Origin: Thiobacillus sp.
GTDB taxonomy: Bacteria; Pseudomonadota; Gammaproteobacteria; Burkholderiales; Thiobacillaceae
Reading direction: 5' to 3'
Assembly: GCF_030696885.1 (NCBI RefSeq)
Contig: NZ_JAUYRI010000003.1
Span: 62,001-126,000 of the forward strand
DNA: 64,000 bases
Positions 59,189-64,000 of this stretch are shown here, piece after piece. Below the pieces are notes generated by a model, which worked only from the letters and a program-made list of their open reading frames with translations, was not told the origin of the DNA and ran no database searches. Both the position numbers and the translations under genes were made by a program. Positions within the stretch are counted from its first letter, which is position 1. Every line of letters begins with the position of its first letter.

Positions 59189-62100
59189 CTAATGCATCTC
59201 GCGCAGGTAAATCAGCGGCTTGCTGCCGCGATGCAGGCCGAAACTCGCCCGCGCCGCCGGGTTCTGGTTGTAGACACCGCTGCTCGAACGCCCTTGCAGC
59301 CAGCTCTGCGACGCCGCGCTCGCAGGGGTCACCGCGTTCGCCACACAGGTCGTGCCGGTGGCTGTTGCGCCCAGCTGCAGCGTCATATTGACGCTGCCGG
59401 TGTTGCCCGCGCCCGGCGCGGAAAACCTCAGGTTGCCGCGCCCGGCGTTGAAACGACCGGACAGCGAAACCGATGTGTCACAGGCATCGAGATCGCGCTG
59501 CCAGTTGGCAAGCACCACATTGGCAGCCGCAAGCTGGGTGCAGGAATCTGCGGTAAGTGGCGTGCCGAGAACTGGCGTGCCGAGAATAAACCCGCTACCG
59601 TTCCAGAATCGGGCTTCGAGGGGTACCGGCAGGCCGAGCAGTTCCGAACCGTGGGCGTTCGACAGCACCAGTTGACCGAATCGGATTTGATTACCCGCGT
59701 CGAATCCGATGCTCGAAAACACCGCGGGCGTGAGGGTGTCGATGGTGCCGTTGCCGGACACGCCCGCCTCGGCGATGTCCTCAATGCTCATCGACAGGCT
59801 GATGTCCGCAAGAAAGGGCGCGACCGGGGTGGTGCGCACAAACGCAATCTCATCCGCCGCATTGGCCGCCAGGGTGCCCACCCCGCTGCCGCTCGCCGTA
59901 ACGGTCGGCGCACCCAGCAAGCCGATATCCAGTCCGCCGGTGACGGGCGTGTGGACTTGCACGCTTCCTGCGGGCACGAGCTTCCATAGCGCGCCCGCGT
60001 AGTTGAGCGTAGTGGCACCCGCGGCGTTCTTTGCCGTGATCGTGGCTTCGGGCACGGTGAGATAGCCGAAGGGTTGGCCCGCATAGGTGAACGAGCGCGC
60101 GGCGCAGGTGGGGTCGTTGAAGGTCTTGAATTCGGGCGTGCTGGCTGTCGTCAGCACGAAATGGTCCGGCACGAAGCGGCCGACGTTGACGGCCGCCGAC
60201 TCGATCGTTCTCTCGGCCGCGCTGGAGCCGTCGGCCGCATCCACCGCGGCGAAGTTCGCATCCACCAGTGTCATCGCGAAGGCACCCACCTCGGAATAGC
60301 TCGCGGTCGACGTCGTCAGCACGCCGGATGCGGTCGACCAGGCGCCGGGTGACAGCACGCCGAGGGTGCAACCGGAAGCAGGCAGCAGACAGACCGTCGG
60401 ACTGGCCACCGGTGTGCCGACGTAGTTCGCCGTGGCCGTGCCCGCGGCGTTGCGTGCCGTCGCCTCGATCTGGAACGGTCGCCCGGCCTTGTGGACCGTG
60501 CCGCCGGTAACCGCAACGTTAGCGAGCGTGCGCAAGCTGCTCGGTGGGGGACTAAAGGCGGTAACGCTATCGAAATCCCTCGCCATCACGCCGCCAAAAC
60601 TCGCCGGGCGAATCGCGAAGTTGTCGCCCGAGCAGGCAACGACCGTCGCCGTGCCCGTCGCCGGATAGCGCATGCGCACCCGCACATTGGGCCAGGCTTC
60701 GGGTTCGCCGATGCCGGCGAGCGTCTTCCGGCCCTGGTCGCCGGCGGCGAAGGTGAGCGTCCCGAGGTTGCGGATCAGCGAATAGGCACCGCATGCGCCG
60801 CCACCCGCCGCGTTGACCAGCTCCACCCCGACCGCACCGGTAAAGGCGGTTTCGACCGCCGTCGCGGTCGTGTTGAGCGCGACCACATCGACGGCGAATG
60901 CACTGGCGGCCACCTTGGTCCGGATCACCCCGCTGATGCTGCCGGCTGCGGTCGTCGTCTCGAACGCATTGAAGCCGCCCGGCGTCACCGGTGTCACGCT
61001 ACTGCACGGCCGCGTCTCGCTCATCACGTCCACCAGCCGTGCCGCGCTCAGCGCGCCGCTGAACACATTGACCTCGTCCAGGTTGCCGCTGAACTTGAAA
61101 TTCGGGCCGCTTTCGCCCGACGCATTGTTCTCGCCGCCGATCGACGCGGCACCGGCATCTGTGCCCCAGGTACCGTTATAGGTTTGCGAGACAGCGGCAA
61201 GTTGGGTGCCTGCCTGGTTGTAGACATAAATACGCTTGGTCCGGTTGACGAGATCGGCGACCGCCGCGACGAAATACCAGGTGTTGTTTGCGACGACGTT
61301 GGGGGTATCGAGGATGATGGCGCTGACCGAACGGGTATAGAAGCGTACCCTGCCGGTGCCGCCGTCACCCAGGCTGAATCCGTAGCCGCCGGAATTGCTC
61401 TGGTCGTCGATGAAGATGCGCTGGCCGCCCCGCGCGTTGTTGGTGGTGCGGATCCAGGCGGTGATCGTGAAATCGGTCACGAGATTCGGGAACGAGGTCG
61501 GCACCGCCACGTAATCGTTGCTGCCGTCGAGCATGCCGTAGTTGCAGGTGCCCGGGGTGCCGGAGATCGCCGGCATCGTGCCGCCGGTGGTGGCGCCGTT
61601 GACCGCCGAGGCGTGATGGCTGCGGCCCGAACTGTCCGTGACCTGCCCCGACACGCCGGTCCAGGCCGCCTCGTCCATGCGGTAGCTGGCGATGACGTTG
61701 GATTGCAGTGAGACCAGATGGGCGACGCTGACGGCGGCCGTACTTGCCGTCGCCACCCGGCTGCCGGTCGCGGCGATCCCGCCGGAATAGGCCTCGTCGG
61801 CAAGTTCGATGGCGATCCCGTTATTGGGGCCGCCTGCGGTATTTTCATCTGCGTGTTCGGTCATGCCGGCGGGTGGCGCGAAACCGGCATTGCCATTGGC
61901 CACGGCAAACAGGCCGACGAGCCGCGTGCCGGCGACGGTCGGCGACACCGAATTGGCCGTCACACTCGTGCTGCTGGCGTTGCTGCGGACTGAATGGACG
62001 TTGACGGGCGCGACCGGATCGACGCCCCGATACGCGACCACCGCAGCAGCAGCGCGCACGGACGCACTGATGCCCCAGTTTTCGCTGGCGGGCGTGGCGG

Positions 62101-62425
62101 CGGTGACGCGCCGCCAGTAGACCGCCTGGGTCAGCGCGCTCCCGTCGTAGGTGAGGTTGATCAGCGTCCAGCCAGTCGGCGGGGGGGTAAAGGTCCGATC
62201 GCCGCGCGCGGCAATCTGCACGATCAGCACATCATCGACCTGCCTGCCCGCCGGATACGTCAGCGTCAGACTGGTCGTGCCGCTTCCGCCCGACACCGCA
62301 GACGCCGCGCCGACCAGCGTGATCGCAGACCAGGCCTGCGGCATCGCGGCCAGCCAGAGTGCGACGCCGGCGACGAGCACGCTGCCGATTCGGTGCATCA
62401 GGCGAGGGACGAGTCGGGTGCTCAT
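59189..62425 (-). CDS. mshQ: MshQ-like exported LamG / DUF6701 protein
   Basis: A 1078-residue exported protein. After a signal peptide (IGSVLVAGVALWLAAMPQAWS) come a repetitive beta region, a LamG-type jelly-roll at about 255-430 (MLDGSNDYVAVPTSFPNL, DFTITAWIRTT, NTWYFVAAVADLVNRTKRIYVY) and a long C-terminal beta-rich part of the DUF6701/MshQ kind (about 480-1078). It probably decorates the pilus tip or surface, by analogy with PilY1-like adhesins. It overlaps mshP by four bases. Confidence 0.82.
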   Translation of the reverse strand: MSTRLVPRLMHRIGSVLVAGVALWLAAMPQAWSAITLVGAASAVSGGSGTTSLTLTYPAGRQVDDVLIVQIAARGDRTFTPPPTGWTLINLTYDGSALTQAVYWRRVTAATPASENWGISASVRAAAAVVAYRGVDPVAPVNVHSVRSNASSTSVTANSVSPTVAGTRLVGLFAVANGNAGFAPPAGMTEHADENTAGGPNNGIAIELADEAYSGGIAATGSRVATASTAAVSVAHLVSLQSNVIASYRMDEAAWTGVSGQVTDSSGRSHHASAVNGATTGGTMPAISGTPGTCNYGMLDGSNDYVAVPTSFPNLVTDFTITAWIRTTNNARGGQRIFIDDQSNSGGYGFSLGDGGTGRVRFYTRSVSAIILDTPNVVANNTWYFVAAVADLVNRTKRIYVYNQAGTQLAAVSQTYNGTWGTDAGAASIGGENNASGESGPNFKFSGNLDEVNVFSGALSAARLVDVMSETRPCSSVTPVTPGGFNAFETTTAAGSISGVIRTKVAASAFAVDVVALNTTATAVETAFTGAVGVELVNAAGGGACGAYSLIRNLGTLTFAAGDQGRKTLAGIGEPEAWPNVRVRMRYPATGTATVVACSGDNFAIRPASFGGVMARDFDSVTAFSPPPSSLRTLANVAVTGGTVHKAGRPFQIEATARNAAGTATANYVGTPVASPTVCLLPASGCTLGVLSPGAWSTASGVLTTSTASYSEVGAFAMTLVDANFAAVDAADGSSAAERTIESAAVNVGRFVPDHFVLTTASTPEFKTFNDPTCAARSFTYAGQPFGYLTVPEATITAKNAAGATTLNYAGALWKLVPAGSVQVHTPVTGGLDIGLLGAPTVTASGSGVGTLAANAADEIAFVRTTPVAPFLADISLSMSIEDIAEAGVSGNGTIDTLTPAVFSSIGFDAGNQIRFGQLVLSNAHGSELLGLPVPLEARFWNGSGFILGTPVLGTPLTADSCTQLAAANVVLANWQRDLDACDTSVSLSGRFNAGRGNLRFSAPGAGNTGSVNMTLQLGATATGTTCVANAVTPASAASQSWLQGRSSSGVYNQNPAARASFGLHRGSKPLIYLREMH

Positions 62426-62847
62426 TGGGAGAACACCGCCTCGATCCGGCGTTCGACAAAATCCACCTCGCCGGGTTGGCCCGAGGTCGCCGTCGAGGTG
62501 ATCTGGTAGATCGCCACCGTATCGGCGCCATCGGTTTCAACGAAGGGGGTGCAGCTGACATCCACCGAAAAGGCGGCAAGCGTCTCCTCCAGTACCAGCG
62601 TGGTCGCGGCCGGGCACGGCGCCGGACTCGGCTGCAGCCCCTGCGGATCGATCACCTGCCACGCCGCCCATTCGATGCCGGCGCGCGCCGCCAGGTAGGC
62701 GCGACTGCCCTGAATGTCGAGTGCGCTGCTGATGTGACTGGTGCGCGACAGCGACACCATGTAGGCCGCCAGCGCAGCCAGGATGACCAGCAGGAAAATC
62801 GCGGTGGGCAGGACGAAGCCCGACTCGGTGTGCGGCACGCGCTTCAT
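62422..62847 (-). CDS. mshP: MSHA minor pilin-related protein MshP
   Basis: A 141-residue protein with a PilX-like N-terminus: SGFVLPTAIFLLVILAALAAYM, a hydrophobic helix after a glycine, followed by a small globular domain with several cysteines. Type IV prepilin-like but with VLPT instead of TLVE. Overlaps mshO and mshQ by four bases each. Confidence 0.82.
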   Translation of the reverse strand: MKRVPHTESGFVLPTAIFLLVILAALAAYMVSLSRTSHISSALDIQGSRAYLAARAGIEWAAWQVIDPQGLQPSPAPCPAATTLVLEETLAAFSVDVSCTPFVETDGADTVAIYQITSTATSGQPGEVDFVERRIEAVFSQ

Positions 62848-63659
62848 GGCTGGTTGCTCACCTGGGTGGTGGCATAGAGATTGACGGTTTCGCCGGACTG
62901 GCTCAGGGCCAGCGTGATGCTGACCAGGCCGCCGCGCTCGGTGACGCCGGGCTGGTAGTCGAAACTGCAGGCGCTGACACCGGTGGCCAGCAGCGCGCTC
63001 GGCGCAGGCGCGGGTGGCGTGGGCTGATTCGGATCAATGCCATAGCCCCAGAAGCGCGTCAGCGTACCCAGGCCGGGATTAGCCGGGTCAGGCGCGCACG
63101 CATAGGTCACCGGCCCCTCGACGACCTGGAAACGGTGGCCGGGCGAGGCCAGCGGAAACTGCTTGGCGGCAATGGCGATATTGGTCACGCTGCCGGCTGC
63201 ACCGGCATAGGAGGCGAGCGTATTGCCCGCCACCGCCCAGGCGTCGGCGCCCGGAATGCCGAGGTTGTACACGGCGATGCGGTCGCCAGCCTGGATCGCG
63301 ATGGCGGGACCGAGCACGTCGAAGCTGTTGTCGGCCGTCGTGAAATCGAGGATGTCGCCGCCTCCCGCCACGCGATAGCGGCCACCGCTGCGGGTGGCGA
63401 GAAACTCCAGATACACCACGCCGGCCGCATCCGTGGTGACCCGCACGCTGTTGGGCAGCGCCAGCCGGATGTCGCGTCCCATGCGGCGCAACGCGGTGTC
63501 GGCCGCGTCCGCCAGCCGCGCACGGCGGTCCTGGGCCACATAGCTTTCCAGCGGCGCGCGCAGGAACACCGCCACCATCGAGCCGATGATGGCGGTAATC
63601 GAGATGACGATGATCATCTCGACCAGGGTGAAGCCGGCGTGGTCAGAAATTGGGCGCAT
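62844..63659 (-). CDS. mshO: MSHA minor pilin MshO
   Basis: A 271-residue type IV pilin-like protein. The prepilin peptidase site is HAG|FTLVEMIIVISITAII, followed by the alpha-helical spine and a large C-terminal domain with two spaced cysteines (YACAPD, SACSFD). Size and order match MshO. Confidence 0.87.
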   Translation of the reverse strand: MRPISDHAGFTLVEMIIVISITAIIGSMVAVFLRAPLESYVAQDRRARLADAADTALRRMGRDIRLALPNSVRVTTDAAGVVYLEFLATRSGGRYRVAGGGDILDFTTADNSFDVLGPAIAIQAGDRIAVYNLGIPGADAWAVAGNTLASYAGAAGSVTNIAIAAKQFPLASPGHRFQVVEGPVTYACAPDPANPGLGTLTRFWGYGIDPNQPTPPAPAPSALLATGVSACSFDYQPGVTERGGLVSITLALSQSGETVNLYATTQVSNQP

Positions 63660-64000
63660 AACGCGTGCGGTAGCCGGACAGGCTGACGCCCAGGTTGCCG
63701 GGAGCGGTGACGGTCACGGTCACCAGCAGGGTTTCGCCTGCGGGGATGCCGTTGAAAGCCCCAGCCGGCTGCACCTGCACGGTCGAGGTATAGCCGGCGA
63801 GCCCGGTCACAGGAGCGCCACTAAGGTCGACGATGGGGTTCATGGAAAAGCCATCGTAATCGTTGACGTTGTCGAACGGCGGGACACCGGGATCGCGCGT
63901 CTCTCCAGCCTCTGGCCCCATGGTGTCCTCGCGCACCGCGCAATCGCCAAAACCGCTTGCCGTCTCCACATTGGCATCGTCCGGATCGCAATAGGTGTAG
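63643..64000 (-). CDS. mshD: MSHA minor pilin MshD, C-terminal part (runs off the window)
   Basis: The frame is open to the right edge, where it reads YTYCDPDDANVETASGFGDCAV; its stop at 63643 overlaps mshO by 17 bases. The visible 118 codons form the C-terminal beta domain (YTSTVQVQPAG, TLLVTVTVTAPGN). The prepilin N-terminus is outside. Name from position before mshO-P-Q and from character of the domain. Confidence 0.75.
   Translation of the reverse strand, partial: YTYCDPDDANVETASGFGDCAVREDTMGPEAGETRDPGVPPFDNVNDYDGFSMNPIVDLSGAPVTGLAGYTSTVQVQPAGAFNGIPAGETLLVTVTVTAPGNLGVSLSGYRTRYAPNF

Overview
The window looks like a contiguous piece of a GC-rich betaproteobacterial chromosome. The inference rests on gene content and order: rpsB-tsf-pyrH-frr-uppS-cdsA-dxr-rseP-bamA-skp-lpxD-fabZ-lpxA-lpxB-rnhB, an nadE-glnB pair, map-glnD, divergent rluD/bamD, and an MSHA-type pilus locus. 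A Nitrosomonadales/Thiobacillaceae-like host would fit, but the genus cannot be fixed from the sequence alone. I saw no rRNA, tRNA, CRISPR array or intact insertion sequence.

Layout. 1-4913: the tail of an unidentified gene, a dispersed palindromic repeat, pgeF and rluD, divergent bamD, a lipocalin lipoprotein and an APH-like/ATPase fusion. 4914-11515: a visibly less GC-rich accessory island holding one four-gene operon of exported proteins: a phospholipase A2-like protein, a lipoprotein, a DUF4384 protein and a 14-blade WD40/caspase protein. It is bounded by gene-poor DNA with hairpins. 11516-18592: glnB, nadE, a small low-GC membrane ORF, sucD, sucC; then on the other strand a FemAB-like acyltransferase and a thioredoxin-fold protein; then CopD-like protein and rnhB. 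18589-32002: the envelope/translation operon on the minus strand, driven by a readable sigma70 promoter and an rpsB leader. 32162-34203: EnvZ/OmpR-type two-component pair. 34520-35207: two small secreted ORFs. 35353-38711: map-glnD. 38713-42049: minus-strand run of a small basic protein, a FlaF-like protein, def, rsuA, a methylthioinosine phosphorylase-like gene and hpt. 42125-52334: plus-strand genes ampD, a cardiolipin-synthase-like PLD, purT, truncated hemoglobin, a conserved hypothetical, typA, rmuC, mtfA and an aminotransferase. 52409-64000: an alanine-rich lipoprotein and an MSHA-type pilus cluster (mshN to mshI, then mshQ, P, O and a partial mshD).

How the genes work together. The housekeeping block makes and assembles the outer membrane: lipid A (lpxA, lpxB, lpxD), its acyl supply (fabZ), OMP insertion (bamA, bamD), chaperone (skp), stress protease (rseP), phospholipid and isoprenoid precursors (cdsA, uppS, dxr). 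Nitrogen control is represented twice: glnB encodes the PII signal protein and glnD the enzyme that uridylylates it; glnB overlaps nadE by four bases, tying nitrogen status to NAD synthesis. The msh genes encode the inner-membrane platform, ATPase, secretin and minor pilins of a type IV pilus; the major pilin and assembly ATPase probably lie just beyond the right edge.

The best candidate for an undescribed system is the 5685-11327 cassette. All four products carry export signals. An apparently complete caspase His/Cys dyad sits behind two predicted beta-propellers in a protein predicted to be periplasmic, and it is co-transcribed with a phospholipase A2-like protein that keeps the His-Asp active-site motif. 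That suggests, but does not prove, a protease-controlled membrane-attacking module.
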